Notes under the pieces: model-generated
What the model saw: the letters and a program-made list of their open reading frames with translations, nothing else
Told to the model about the DNA's origin: nothing
Databases searched by the model: none
In this document: in pieces, positions 42,834 to 51,604 of the stretch
How positions within the stretch are numbered: the stretch's first letter is position 1
Layout of the letters: every line of letters starts with the position of its first letter
Made by a program: the position numbers and the translations under genes
From: JBBDIP01 sp040880305
GTDB taxonomy: Bacteria > Bacillota > Sulfobacillia > Fermentithermobacillales > Fermentithermobacillaceae
Assembly (NCBI GenBank): GCA_040880305.1
Contig: JBBDIP010000049.1
Location: 1 to 64,000 of the forward strand
Direction: 5' to 3'
DNA length: 64,000 nt

Positions 42834-44153
42834 CTACTTCCCTTTGAAAGCCGCAACCGATCCCTCGTAGGCGACCCCCGGCATCATCCTGGCCTCGCGC
42901 GCCATCCACTCGGCGAAGGTGCCGTATCCCCTGGTAGGGTCGTTTACCAGGACGTGGGTGATCGCTCCGATGAGGGCTCCATCCTGCATGATTGGGCTGC
43001 CGCTCATGCCCTGGACTATGCCGCCGGTTCGCGCGAGCAATCGCTCGTCTGTGATCCTCACCACGAACCCTTTGGACGGAGTGCCGCTGCCCGAAAATAG
43101 CTGTTCTATCTCAATCGAGAACTGCTCGATGGTTGTGCCGTCGATTGTTGTAAGGACAATGGCCGCGCCTTTCCTGACTTGGCTTTCCAGAGCGAGGGGA
43201 ATGGCTTCCGGGTAAAGCGGGTTGCGCAGGTAGCTCGACAGGACTCCGGTGATCCCGCAGGGACCGTTTTGAAGGATGTTGCCTATGACGTCCCGGCCCT
43301 CCACGAATGTACCCATAACCTCTCCGGGCTGGCCCTTGCGAGAGGGCTGGACCCCGGTAACGGTGGCTCTCACTATCTGGCCCTGTTTCATGGCTGTGGG
43401 TTGCCTCCCGTCGCCTTCGGAGATCACATGCCCCAGAGCGGTGTACAGCCCGCTTGAAGGGTCATAGAACGTCAGCGTCCCGACGCCTGCCAGAGTATCC
43501 TTCACGAGGATCCCTATCTGATACCCTCCGTTGCGGTGCTTAACAGGGCTAAGAGTTCTCCGGATAACCGAGCCGTCAGGCTTTTCGATCAGGAGGTCCA
43601 CCCACTGACCTGCGCGTCCCGCGCGCTCGACCAAGATCGCGAGCTCCTCCTTGGTCGAGACCTGTTTGTCGCCGGCGGAGACTACGACGTCGCCGACCGC
43701 GATCCCCGCGCTTCGAGCGGGCCAGACCTCCCGCCCGTCCACCGTGACCACGGGCGACAACCCGGTTATGACCAGCCCGGAACTCCTCAAAATGACGCCG
43801 ATGGAGTTGCCGCCGGGAACGACCATCATGCGATCTGCCACGATGAGAGACACCCGGCGGATCGGCACCAGCCCGAAAAGCCTGAACTCGACCGCGTACT
43901 CGCCGGCCTTGGCGGTGTTCATAGTAAGGCGGTTGGGGAGTTTTGCCCAGGGGTGGGATTCGACTCTGGCGGCGCCGGTGGAATAAACGGAGACTACCGG
44001 GAAGCCTGTGTCGATGGTGAAATCCTGGCCTGTAAAGACGGTGACTGCTTCGGGAAACGAAAAGGCCAGTCTGAAGGCGCTAGAGAAGCACACCAGAAGG
44101 ACCAACGCCGAGAAGGTGACTCCCAGAGCCGTTCGAAGCCTTGCCTTTTTCAC
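42834..44153 (-). CDS. spoIVB: SpoIVB peptidase
   Basis: 439 aa, S55 family. An N-terminal membrane segment (about 8-30), a PDZ domain (about 110-190) and the serine peptidase part with His242 (LGHVIS) and Ser386 (GMSGSP) are intact. Secreted by the forespore, it cleaves SpoIVFA and triggers sigma-K processing in the mother cell. Located between recN and spo0A as usual. Confidence 0.95.
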   Translation of the reverse strand: MKKARLRTALGVTFSALVLLVCFSSAFRLAFSFPEAVTVFTGQDFTIDTGFPVVSVYSTGAARVESHPWAKLPNRLTMNTAKAGEYAVEFRLFGLVPIRRVSLIVADRMMVVPGGNSIGVILRSSGLVITGLSPVVTVDGREVWPARSAGIAVGDVVVSAGDKQVSTKEELAILVERAGRAGQWVDLLIEKPDGSVIRRTLSPVKHRNGGYQIGILVKDTLAGVGTLTFYDPSSGLYTALGHVISEGDGRQPTAMKQGQIVRATVTGVQPSRKGQPGEVMGTFVEGRDVIGNILQNGPCGITGVLSSYLRNPLYPEAIPLALESQVRKGAAIVLTTIDGTTIEQFSIEIEQLFSGSGTPSKGFVVRITDERLLARTGGIVQGMSGSPIMQDGALIGAITHVLVNDPTRGYGTFAEWMAREARMMPGVAYEGSVAAFKGK

Positions 44154-44191
44154 GGGAGATGCCCCCTTCGGCTGGCCCTACATTGTGGTGC

Positions 44192-44212
44192 CAGTCGCGT
44201 GACACGCGACTG
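44192..44212 (-). terminator. 9-bp perfect hairpin between spoIVB and recN
   Basis: CAGTCGCGT (44192-44200), loop GAC, and its complement (44204-44212). A second short palindrome, GTTTAC-C-GTAAAC, lies about 15 bp nearer recN. Both are in the 92-bp gap after recN. No U-tract; possible recN terminator or regulatory site upstream of spoIVB. Confidence 0.4.
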
Positions 44213-44245
44213 ACACGCAATTAAGGTTTACCGTAAACGGGGGTT

Positions 44246-45940
44246 TTATGACCGGCTTTTGTAGTCATCCGACGCTCGTATGAGCTCGCGCGCGTGCTCA
44301 AGCGATATGTCGAGGCTGCCGCCCGACAGCATCCTTGCGATCTCGCGGGCGCGCTCAGGGGGAGTCAAGGCGCTGACCGTGGCGTACGTGCGCCCGTCCT
44401 TTTCTTCCTTGGAGACTAGATAGTGGTTGTCGGCCAGCGCTGCGATGGACGCAAGATGGGTCACGCAGAGTATCTGGTGGCTTCTTCCAAGCTCCCAGAG
44501 TTTTTCACCCACGGCCTGACCGGCGTTCCCGCCAATCCCGGCGTCAATTTCATCGAAGATTAGAGTTGGAACGGGGTCAACCGCTTCCATGTGGGACTTC
44601 ACTGCCAGCATCAGTCTGGAAAGCTCTCCGCCCGAAGCCACCTTGTTGACGGGCATCGGCGGCTCGCCTGGATTGGCCGAGAACATGAAACCCACTTTGT
44701 CGAACCCATACGGCCCCGGTTCGGCCTCCTGCTCTATCTTGACGCTGAACCTGGCGCCGGGCATCCCAAGTTCTTGAAGGCTTGCCAACACATCCTGCTC
44801 CATGGCCCGCGCGACCTCCCGGCGCAGGCCGGTCAAATTGGCGCCCAAAGACGCCATCTGCTTTCCAATTCCGTCGAGCTCCTGCCGCAGTCTGGCCAGG
44901 GTTTCGTCTGCGTGGACAAGCTCATCGAGGCGGGTCTTGGACAATGCGGCAAACTCGGTGATCCTCTCCACGGTCTCCCCGTACTTGGATTTCAGGCGCT
45001 CCAAAAAATCAAGTCTCTCGGAGATGACGCGCAAGCGCTCCGGGTCAAGCGCCAGTCGCTTGCGATAGTCGCGCAAGACGTCGAGCGCGGCTTCCAAGTC
45101 GAAGGCTACCTGCTGGGCGGCGTCGAGGGCTTGTCCGACTGAAGGATCAATCGAGAGCACCTTACGGAGCTGGGCTACGGCCTGATCCACTGCCTCTCTG
45201 GCGGACCTGTCCGACCCGCGGCTCCCTTCGTACAGCGCCTCGTAGGCGCCACCTGACAGCTCCACCAGCCGCTCCTGTGAGGATAAGACTCCGTATTCCT
45301 GGCGGAGCTCGTCTTCCTCACCCGCCTTTAGCTTGGCCTTGGCAATCTCATCTACCTGATAAGCCAAGAGGTCTATCTCGCGTTGCCGCTCGCGGTCTCC
45401 CCTGTCAAGGTCCGAGAGGCGCGCAAGCACGGACTGGCGCTTGCGGTAGAGGTCGTTGAACGCGCGGGAGAGCGACTCCAGCGCGTCTTTACGGAGGCTG
45501 TCCAATATGGAAAGGTAGTTTTGGGGTCGGAGTAGCGAGTGGTGTTCCTGCTGGCCGTGGATGTCTACCAGACGGCCGCCAAGTTCCTGCGCCATGGAGG
45601 CCGTGGCCAGATGGCCGTTTACCCGGAGGTACGACCGGTCGGCCAAAATATCCTTCTGCAGGACAACGTCTCGGGTTCCCGACAGTGCGGCAAACAGCGG
45701 GTCGTCGGGGCCGCCCGGCAGTCCCTCAGGCAGGCCGGCAAGCATCTCGACTACGGCCCGCTCCTCTCCCGTCCGGAGCAGTTCGCGCGAGGTCCTCTGC
45801 CCCAAGCAGGCCAGGACCGCTCCCACCACCATGGACTTGCCGGCCCCCGTCTCTCCGGTGAAGACCGTGAGCCCTTCGCCCAGATCGAGCCTAACCGAAG
45901 AGAACAGGCCGAAATTCCTAATAGAAAGGTAGGAGATCAT
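44246..45940 (-). CDS. recN: DNA repair protein RecN
   Basis: 564 aa, SMC-like. Walker A GETGAGKS near the start, long coiled-coil middle (about 150-360), and a C-terminal ABC part with SGGELSRLMLAVK and the Walker B TLIFDEIDAGIGG. It acts early at double-strand breaks. Follows argR by 2 bp. Confidence 0.96.
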   Translation of the reverse strand: MISYLSIRNFGLFSSVRLDLGEGLTVFTGETGAGKSMVVGAVLACLGQRTSRELLRTGEERAVVEMLAGLPEGLPGGPDDPLFAALSGTRDVVLQKDILADRSYLRVNGHLATASMAQELGGRLVDIHGQQEHHSLLRPQNYLSILDSLRKDALESLSRAFNDLYRKRQSVLARLSDLDRGDRERQREIDLLAYQVDEIAKAKLKAGEEDELRQEYGVLSSQERLVELSGGAYEALYEGSRGSDRSAREAVDQAVAQLRKVLSIDPSVGQALDAAQQVAFDLEAALDVLRDYRKRLALDPERLRVISERLDFLERLKSKYGETVERITEFAALSKTRLDELVHADETLARLRQELDGIGKQMASLGANLTGLRREVARAMEQDVLASLQELGMPGARFSVKIEQEAEPGPYGFDKVGFMFSANPGEPPMPVNKVASGGELSRLMLAVKSHMEAVDPVPTLIFDEIDAGIGGNAGQAVGEKLWELGRSHQILCVTHLASIAALADNHYLVSKEEKDGRTYATVSALTPPERAREIARMLSGGSLDISLEHARELIRASDDYKSRS

Positions 45941-45942
45941 TG

Positions 45943-46398
45943 CTAGAGACCAGCTATCTTCCTGAGCGACTCCAACATCTCCTGTGACGAATTGGTTTCT
46001 CTTACCACAACCAGGACTGAATCGTCTCCCGCGACGGTGCCCAGGACGCCGGGGAGTTTGAGAGCGTCGATGGCTTCGCCCACAGCCGAAGCTGTGCCGT
46101 CAATGGTTTTGACCAATATGATGTTTAGCGACCTGTCCATGTCAAGACAGCAATCGGTGAAGAGCCGCCTAAAGCGTTCACGGTATACCAAAGAGGGGTC
46201 GCCAGGCATGAGGGCGTATTTGTACCTGCCGTCGCCGGACGGCACCCTGACCAGGTTCATCTCCTTGATGTCTCGAGAGACTGTCGCCTGGGTGACATGG
46301 ATGCCCTCGCGCGAGAGCGCCTCACACAGGCCTTCTTGACTGGTAATCACGCTTTGTGATACCAGCTCAACGATCCTCATCTGTCTTTTAGCTTTCAT
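45943..46398 (-). CDS. argR: Arginine repressor ArgR
   Basis: 151 aa. The winged-helix N-terminus (RIVELVSQSVITSQEGLCEAL...VTQATVSRDIKEMNLVRVP) and the oligomerisation domain with GTVAGDDSVLVVVR are present. It represses arginine synthesis genes when arginine is bound. Usual place before recN. Confidence 0.95.
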   Translation of the reverse strand: MKAKRQMRIVELVSQSVITSQEGLCEALSREGIHVTQATVSRDIKEMNLVRVPSGDGRYKYALMPGDPSLVYRERFRRLFTDCCLDMDRSLNIILVKTIDGTASAVGEAIDALKLPGVLGTVAGDDSVLVVVRETNSSQEMLESLRKIAGL

Positions 46399-46437
46399 CT
46401 GGATGTCCCCCGGTACGTCACCGTTTGTCTGGAACCG

Positions 46438-47325
46438 CTACCTTGGAAGCCTGTCAGCCCCTTCCTTCATCTTTCGGCGCAGCACGTCGTAGAACGACCA
46501 CTCGTTACGCCGGAGAAGGACCACTCTTAAACCTGAGGTGGACACTCGGACTCGGTCGCCTGCGTACAGCGGCAGGAACTCCTGCCCGTCTACTGACAGC
46601 GAGGTCGACTGGCTTGGTTCGACCACTTCGATCTCACAGGGCTCGGACGACGGCACTACCATTGATCTGGAATACAGGGTGTGCGCGCAAACCGGCGTCA
46701 CCAAGAGCGCGTCTATCTCCGGTGACATGAGGGGTCCGCCTGCGGACAACGAGTATGCCGTGGAGCCTGTGGGGGTAGCCACTATGACCCCGTCGGCGAA
46801 ATAGGTGTCCACCTCGTTGCCGTGGACCCGAAGAGTGAGAGCCGTCATGCGTCCGTACGGGCCTTTAATGACAGCAGCCTCATTCATGGCGATGCTCTCA
46901 TACACCTTCCGGCCTTCCCGGAAAACCTGCGCTGTGAGAGTGATCCTCTCATCCCTCTTACACGCGCCGGAGATGAACGAGGGCAACGCCGTGAACAAGT
47001 CGATAGATTCGAGTTCGGTTAGGAAGCCAAAATGCCCAAGGTTGACGCCTAGAAGCGGGATCCCCAGGGGGCCCAAAGCCCTCGCCGCGCCAAGGAGCGT
47101 GCCGTCCCCGCCCAAGACTATCGCGAAATCCGTGTTCGAGGACCATTTGTCCAGGGGCAGACTAGTCTGGGGCAGGCCAAGCATTTGGGCAACGCATGAC
47201 GGAAAGTAGCCGACATGCCCCCGCTCTCTCAGCCAATCAAAGAGCTTTGCGGAAAGCTCCCTGCTGCCTTCCTTCTCGAGGTTAGGGTAGATACCTATTC
47301 TTCTTCCCGTCGGCTTGTCCGTCAT
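46438..47325 (-). CDS. nadK: NAD kinase
   Basis: 295 aa. The GGDGT motif (VLGGDGTLLGAAR), NEAAVIKG and the TPTGSTAYSLSAGGP block are present. It makes NADP from NAD. The ATG overlaps the dxs stop by 4 bp. The tlyA-type gene often found between dxs and nadK is missing. Confidence 0.95.
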   Translation of the reverse strand: MTDKPTGRRIGIYPNLEKEGSRELSAKLFDWLRERGHVGYFPSCVAQMLGLPQTSLPLDKWSSNTDFAIVLGGDGTLLGAARALGPLGIPLLGVNLGHFGFLTELESIDLFTALPSFISGACKRDERITLTAQVFREGRKVYESIAMNEAAVIKGPYGRMTALTLRVHGNEVDTYFADGVIVATPTGSTAYSLSAGGPLMSPEIDALLVTPVCAHTLYSRSMVVPSSEPCEIEVVEPSQSTSLSVDGQEFLPLYAGDRVRVSTSGLRVVLLRRNEWSFYDVLRRKMKEGADRLPR

Positions 47326-49202
47326 TTCCCTTTTCCGAGTGCTTCCTGCACTCTCGCGGCGATGGACCTAGCGTCGAGGCCGTAAACCTCCCGCAACTTG
47401 GCCTGCGACCCGTGCTGCAAAAACCTCTCGGGCAAACCCACCTTGAAGACCGCAGCGCGCTCATTGTTGGATAGGGCGTCCACAACCGCCTGCCCAAATC
47501 CGCCCGACACGACGTTTTCTTCCAACACCCAAACTGGACCCTTAATCGCTGCCAGAGAGATCGTCGAAACGTCCAGAGGCTTGCTGAACCTGGCGTTCAC
47601 AACCCCACACGAAATACCCTGTTCTCGTAAGATCTCCGCAGCCGCGACGGCAGGGGCGACCATACTTCCCAGGGCAACCAGGTTCGCATCCCTCCCCCAT
47701 GACAGCACTTCGGCCTTTCCCGGCTCCAGCAATTCGGGGGCATCCAGCGCACTCAAATAGTCCACCCCCACCGCCGCGCCTCTCGGATACCTGACTGCGC
47801 AGGGCCCGGGGATGCGGAGCGCGGTATACAGCATGTCGACCAGTTCCTTTTCATCCTTGGGCGCCATGATTGTGATACCGGGGACAGGGTTCAGATACGA
47901 CAGGTCGAATTCACCATGGTGGGTTTCTCCGTCCTCTCCGACAAGTCCTGCACGGTCTATGGCGAACACTACCTTCTGCCCCTGCAGGCACACGTCTTCG
48001 ATTATCTGGTCGTACGAGCGCTGCAAGAATGTCGAGTAGATCGCCACTACCGGAAGCATCCCACCCTGGGCGAGACCCGCCGCGAAGGTGACCGCGTGAC
48101 TCTCTGCTATGCCCACGTCGAAGAACCTATCCGGGTATCTGGCCTTGAACTCGTTCAGCCCGGTCCCGTCCGACATGGCCGCCGTTATGGCGACAATCCT
48201 CGGGTCGTCCTTCGCGAAGCGACACATAGCTTCGCCGAACACTTTGTTCCACGCGACTGAGTCGTTGTTCTTGAAGATCTCTCCGGTAACCGGGTCGAAA
48301 GGGCCCGGCCCGTGGAACTTCTCGGGCTCCTCTTGGGCAGGAGCGTAGCCGCGTCCTTTTTGGGTGACCACGTGGACCAGGACCGGCTCCCTCAGCATCT
48401 TGGCTTCTTCGAAGACCTTCTGCATAGCGGATATGTCGTGACCGTCGATGGGGCCGTAATAGCGGAAGCCTAGCGATTCGAACCACGCCTCAGGAAACAA
48501 GAAGTACTTGAGGCCGCCTTTTAGCCTCCGCAAGAGGCTCGCCGCTTTCTTCCCCAAGCTTGGCATGCGTTCAAGAAGGCGCTCGACCGTCTGCTTGGTC
48601 GACCGGTACAAAGGCGCCAAGCGCAAAATCGTGAGGTAATACGAGATGCCTCCAACGCTCTCGGATATTGACATGGAGTTGTCGTTGACCACCACGATTA
48701 GGTTGGTCCTGGAATCGCCGGCGTTGTTTAGGCCCTCAAAGGCCACGCCCGAGGTCAACGCCCCGTCACCGATGACCGCCACTACTTTGTAGTCCTCTTG
48801 GCGAAGGTCCCTGGACTTGGCCAGCCCGAGAGCATACGAGATTGACCCCGACGCATGCCCGGTGTCATAGATGTCGAACGGGCTTTCAGCCCGCTTGGGA
48901 TAGCCCGAGATCCCGCCGAACTTCCGCAGCGTGTGGAAGTTTTCATATCGTCCTGTCACCAACTTGTGGGCGTACGACTGATGGCCGACGTCCCACACGA
49001 TCTTGTCGTCCGGCGTGTGAAATACCGTGTGGAGAGCCAGGGTCAACTCGACGACTCCGAGAGATGAGGCCAGATGGCCTCCGTTCTTAGAGACCGTCGC
49101 GACTATCTCTTCCCTAATGGCGCGCGCGATCTCATTTAGATCGCGCACCGTCATGCCACGCAGGTCAGAAGGAGATTTTACGTCAGAGAGTTTCCGAGTC
49201 AT
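47322..49202 (-). CDS. dxs: 1-deoxy-D-xylulose-5-phosphate synthase
   Basis: 626 aa. TPP-binding GDGALTSGVAFEGLNNAG, the N-terminal SHGGHLASSLGVVELTLALH-type block (NGGHLASSLGVVELTLAL) and DRAGLVGEDGETHHG are clear. First step of the MEP pathway. The ATG at 49202 overlaps the oapA stop (ATGA), so a TTG 36 bp upstream is less likely. It sits with ispA for one isoprenoid operon. Confidence 0.95.
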   Translation of the reverse strand: MTRKLSDVKSPSDLRGMTVRDLNEIARAIREEIVATVSKNGGHLASSLGVVELTLALHTVFHTPDDKIVWDVGHQSYAHKLVTGRYENFHTLRKFGGISGYPKRAESPFDIYDTGHASGSISYALGLAKSRDLRQEDYKVVAVIGDGALTSGVAFEGLNNAGDSRTNLIVVVNDNSMSISESVGGISYYLTILRLAPLYRSTKQTVERLLERMPSLGKKAASLLRRLKGGLKYFLFPEAWFESLGFRYYGPIDGHDISAMQKVFEEAKMLREPVLVHVVTQKGRGYAPAQEEPEKFHGPGPFDPVTGEIFKNNDSVAWNKVFGEAMCRFAKDDPRIVAITAAMSDGTGLNEFKARYPDRFFDVGIAESHAVTFAAGLAQGGMLPVVAIYSTFLQRSYDQIIEDVCLQGQKVVFAIDRAGLVGEDGETHHGEFDLSYLNPVPGITIMAPKDEKELVDMLYTALRIPGPCAVRYPRGAAVGVDYLSALDAPELLEPGKAEVLSWGRDANLVALGSMVAPAVAAAEILREQGISCGVVNARFSKPLDVSTISLAAIKGPVWVLEENVVSGGFGQAVVDALSNNERAAVFKVGLPERFLQHGSQAKLREVYGLDARSIAARVQEALGKGK

Positions 49203-49768
49203 CTCCTCGCGCCCGTCCTTCCTAGCGCCGCTAACCAAAGACGCCTTAATCTGCCAAGCAAAAGGATGATGGTTTCAGCGTACTTCAAAGCAAACGGCTT
49301 GGAAAGGGCTTTGGCTCCTACGGAAAGAAACGACGCGACACCCACGGCCGCGCTCGCGAGGTAGACTTGGTTCAAAGCGGGAAACCCCGCCCGCACACGG
49401 AAGGCCATCGCCACCGCCAGCGCCCCCGAAAGAGTCGCCGAAACATCACCCATCAGATCGCTAAATACGGAAGAAACCCGAGAAGCGTTCCTTACAAACC
49501 ACACAGCCTCTCTCGCCCCCGCGACCCTGCGCGAGCTCATCGATAGGAGTGACTCCTCTTTGGCCCGCGCGCTGGCGAGGCCGACGGCGTCGGAGACCAC
49601 TCCTAGCAGGACCACGCCCAAGAACAAGGGGACGGTGAAACCAAGCGGAATTCGTCGTGAGAGGTTTTCTAACGATAGGTTCATGCCAAAGCTCAGTAAG
49701 AAACCGGCCAGCGCGAGGCCGAGACACTGCAGGTACCATCTGAGAATGCCGGTTTTCCTCTTCGCCAT
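49199..49768 (-). CDS. oapA: OLE RNA-associated membrane protein OapA
   Basis: 189 aa with about four to five membrane segments (roughly 13-29, 42-60, 110-123, 135-152, 160-178). A DxxxD motif (D104-D108, DLMGD) follows a SRVSSVFSD helix; D60 starts a related DAVGL. Length, DxxxD and place between OLE RNA and dxs fit OapA, which binds OLE RNA and holds it at the membrane (known from Bacillus halodurans). The ATG overlaps the end of the structured RNA region closely. No strong ribosome site. Confidence 0.85.
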   Translation of the reverse strand: MAKRKTGILRWYLQCLGLALAGFLLSFGMNLSLENLSRRIPLGFTVPLFLGVVLLGVVSDAVGLASARAKEESLLSMSSRRVAGAREAVWFVRNASRVSSVFSDLMGDVSATLSGALAVAMAFRVRAGFPALNQVYLASAAVGVASFLSVGAKALSKPFALKYAETIILLLGRLRRLWLAALGRTGARR

Positions 49769-49774
49769 TAAATG

Positions 49775-50306
49775 GTTAGGTTCTCGCCTCCGAGGGGCAG
49801 CGCATGCAGTAAATCTTGTGCCTTTAGGTCCAGCAGGATTTCCCGCCGGCCAACCCCCGCTTCCGCGTTGGGCGGTTCCCCTTTAAGGCCGGCCTGCCGC
49901 GTCACCGTTGGCAGAGCTGGATCACCACTTAGTGCACACCGCAACCCCGCACGCGCCCGCATAAGACAGTCTAGGAGTTTTCCTCAAAGGCCCCTGTCCC
50001 TAGCCTTTTTTGCAGCCGAGCTTTCAGGAGGAACCATCCTGCCCGGCCACTCAAGACAGGCCATGTCTCTTGTTAAGGACACAACCGATAAGACGCGAAT
50101 TTCTCCGGTCTTCGCGAAAAAAGGGCATACAGCCTACATGCCATTGTAGGTTTCCCTTTTTTCCTTCTCCCTAAAGAAGCCGGAAGCTGGGCGCAACCAG
50201 CCTCTTAAAGGGCGAACTCCGGTTCTGGCCCACGACGGATTTTTAGCCCCGCCTTTGGAACAGGTCAGCCCACTAGAATACTGCGCCCTCTCGGAGGAGG
50301 AACGCA
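49775..50306 (-). ncRNA. ole: OLE RNA (ornate, large, extremophilic)
   Basis: No credible protein gene lies between ispA and oapA, but the minus strand is packed with pairing. Near the 3' end a multi-helix junction closes with CCAGC/GCTGG (49916-49920 with 49830-49834). It holds GCCGGCC/GGCCGGC (49887-49893 with 49845-49851), a CTGCC/GGCAG hairpin with a GTGA loop, and a CGC-GGAA-GCG hairpin. The 5' part pairs 50294-50302 with 50161-50169 and 50282-50288 with 50189-50195. Gene order ispA-RNA-oapA-dxs is that of OLE RNA. Ends are approximate; at about 530 nt it is somewhat short for the class. Confidence 0.8.
50117..50162 (-). other. U-rich hairpin inside the OLE RNA region
   Basis: AAAAAAGGG (50117-50125) pairs with CCCTTTTTT (50154-50162), with an inner CCTACA/TGTAGG stem (about 50133-50150). 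On the minus strand the hairpin ends in six Ts, so it may be an attenuator or simply a variable OLE helix. It directly follows the 5' domain (50161-50302). Confidence 0.5.
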
Positions 50307-50312
50307 TCACGT

Positions 50313-50341
50313 ATTATAGGGGATATGCTGGGCAAATGCAA
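50313..50341 (-). promoter_or_regulatory. Candidate sigma-A promoter for OLE RNA
   Basis: Minus-strand perfect TATAAT (50313-50318) with a weak -35 TTGCAT (50336-50341) at 17-bp spacing. Transcription would start near 50306, just before the 5' paired domain. The weak -35 keeps confidence moderate. Confidence 0.55.
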
Positions 50342-50389
50342 ATCCTGGCCTGTGCCAGCCGCTGAAACGCCAAGGCCCGGCTTACCGCT

Positions 50390-50662
50390 ATGTGGCCAGG
50401 GATGAACCATGTCTATCCTGTATGGCTACCGGCAGACCGTGATTTGAGGGGATGTAACCAAGGATGGACCGTTTCCTTAGAGGATCTGGCCACCGGTGAA
50501 CCGTTTCCGCCAAAGTGACTATGGACAGCCCATGTTTCGAGGAAAATAACCACTGATGAACCAGATCCGCCCAAGAACCGGCTACTGGCGAGCCATATCC
50601 TTTGACGTAACCATCTGCAGACCATATTCGCGGGAGAAGCGACTACTGGCGGGCCGAATCAA
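50390..50662. repeat. Nine degenerate copies of a ~31-bp tandem unit
   Basis: The core ACYGGYGAACCRTWTCC recurs with its ACC (or GCC) at 50406, 50436, 50468, 50500, 50529, 50560, 50592, 50621 and 50653, spacings 29-32 bp. Best copies are ACCGGTGAACCGTTTCC and ACTGGCGAGCCATATCC. Frame is not kept between copies, so it is probably non-coding. It fills the gap between ispA and the OLE promoter. Not a CRISPR: there are no separate spacers. Confidence 0.7.
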
Positions 50663-50739
50663 CTCCTGAATCGTGGCGGGGCTGAGAGTTGGCCCCACGT
50701 TCCACGGATGCGGGACTCGCTTGGCGCGCTTTGCAGCGT

Positions 50740-51582
50740 CTAGGTGGCTCGGATCAGGTATCTCCTGGTCAGGTCCTCGGCCAGCGTAGCGCGGCCCTTG
50801 AAATGGCCGAGGAGCGCGAGGGCGGCTTCCAGAGCCTCTTTGGCTTCGAGGCAGGCCTCTTCCCGCGAAGTCTCCCTCGCCAGGGTGTCCTTGTCCTGCT
50901 CCTTCTGGCTTTGGTCATCGTCTTCGAGGTCGTCGAGCACTTGGAATGCGTAGCCGAACAGTGAACCCCATTCGCCGGCAGCGTCTTCCGTCTCCTGCGG
51001 AGCGCCGGCTAAGATGGCTCCTAGCCTGGCAGAGGCCTGGAAAAGCGCGCCGGTCTTAAGAGCGTACATCTTCCTCACCTTATCGGCGCCGCCGGGACTG
51101 CGTTCAAAGCCCAGGTCAAGAATCTGGCCTCCGACCATCCCGGACGGGCCGGCAGCTCTTGAGAGGGTCGCTAGGCCACGGACTACCCGGTCAGGCGGCA
51201 ATGAAGGCGAGCGCGCAGCCACCTCGAAAGCCGCTGTGAGGAGCGCGTCACCGGCCAGCAACGCAGTCGAATAGCCGAACTTTTTGTGGCAGGAGGGTTT
51301 GCCGCGGCGAAAGTCATCGTCGTCCATGCAAGGGAGGTCGTCGTGGACAAGGGAGTAGGCCTGGATCATCTCGAGCGCAGCGGCAAAATCCAGGGCTTCT
51401 TCGGCCTGCCCGCCCAGGGCTTCGAAGAAACACAGCAAGATGGAGCCTCTCAGCCGCTTCCCGCCTTCGAGGGCGTAGGCGCAGGCGTCCCGCAAGACCT
51501 CGCCACACTGGAATTCTGCAGGTACCGCCTGCACATGGCGGTCGACAAGCGCCTTGTACCGCTCAAGCGTGTCTTGTGACAA
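50740..51582 (-). CDS. ispA: Geranylgeranyl/farnesyl diphosphate synthase
   Basis: 280 aa. First aspartate-rich motif DDLPCMDDDDFRRGKP and second QVLDDLEDD are present, with GGKRLRGSILL. It condenses IPP and DMAPP for quinones, undecaprenyl phosphate and other lipids. The TTG at 51582 is chosen because GGGAGG lies 7 nt upstream; a TTG five codons earlier would put that site inside the gene. Confidence 0.94.
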   Translation of the reverse strand: MSQDTLERYKALVDRHVQAVPAEFQCGEVLRDACAYALEGGKRLRGSILLCFFEALGGQAEEALDFAAALEMIQAYSLVHDDLPCMDDDDFRRGKPSCHKKFGYSTALLAGDALLTAAFEVAARSPSLPPDRVVRGLATLSRAAGPSGMVGGQILDLGFERSPGGADKVRKMYALKTGALFQASARLGAILAGAPQETEDAAGEWGSLFGYAFQVLDDLEDDDQSQKEQDKDTLARETSREEACLEAKEALEAALALLGHFKGRATLAEDLTRRYLIRAT

Positions 51583-51604
51583 CGCCTTTCCTCCCAACGC
51601 CGTT

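Noticed and set aside
47322..49202. Long plus-strand frames opposite dxs and other operons
   Set aside because: Antisense frames produced by high-GC codon use; none has a recognisable domain or ribosome site.
49768..49962. 64-codon minus-strand reading frame ending at the oapA start
   Set aside because: It lies in the helix-rich 3' part of the OLE RNA and has no ribosome site; base pairing explains the sequence better.
49772..50149. 125-codon plus-strand reading frame opposite the OLE RNA
   Set aside because: Arg/Ser/Pro-rich product typical of the non-coding strand at high GC, no ribosome site, opposite to a structured RNA.
50161..50306. 6S RNA or TPP/FMN riboswitch in the dxs leader
   Set aside because: The conserved TPP and FMN core sequences are absent and the asymmetric bulge does not fit 6S; OLE RNA explains position and structure better.
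50413..50625. 70-codon minus-strand frame across the repeat array
   Set aside because: Repeat spacing varies between 29 and 32 bp, so the copies fall in different frames; it is not a repeat protein.
50390..50662. Possible CRISPR array
   Set aside because: The unit itself fills the whole period, copies are degenerate, there are no unique spacers and no cas genes in the window.
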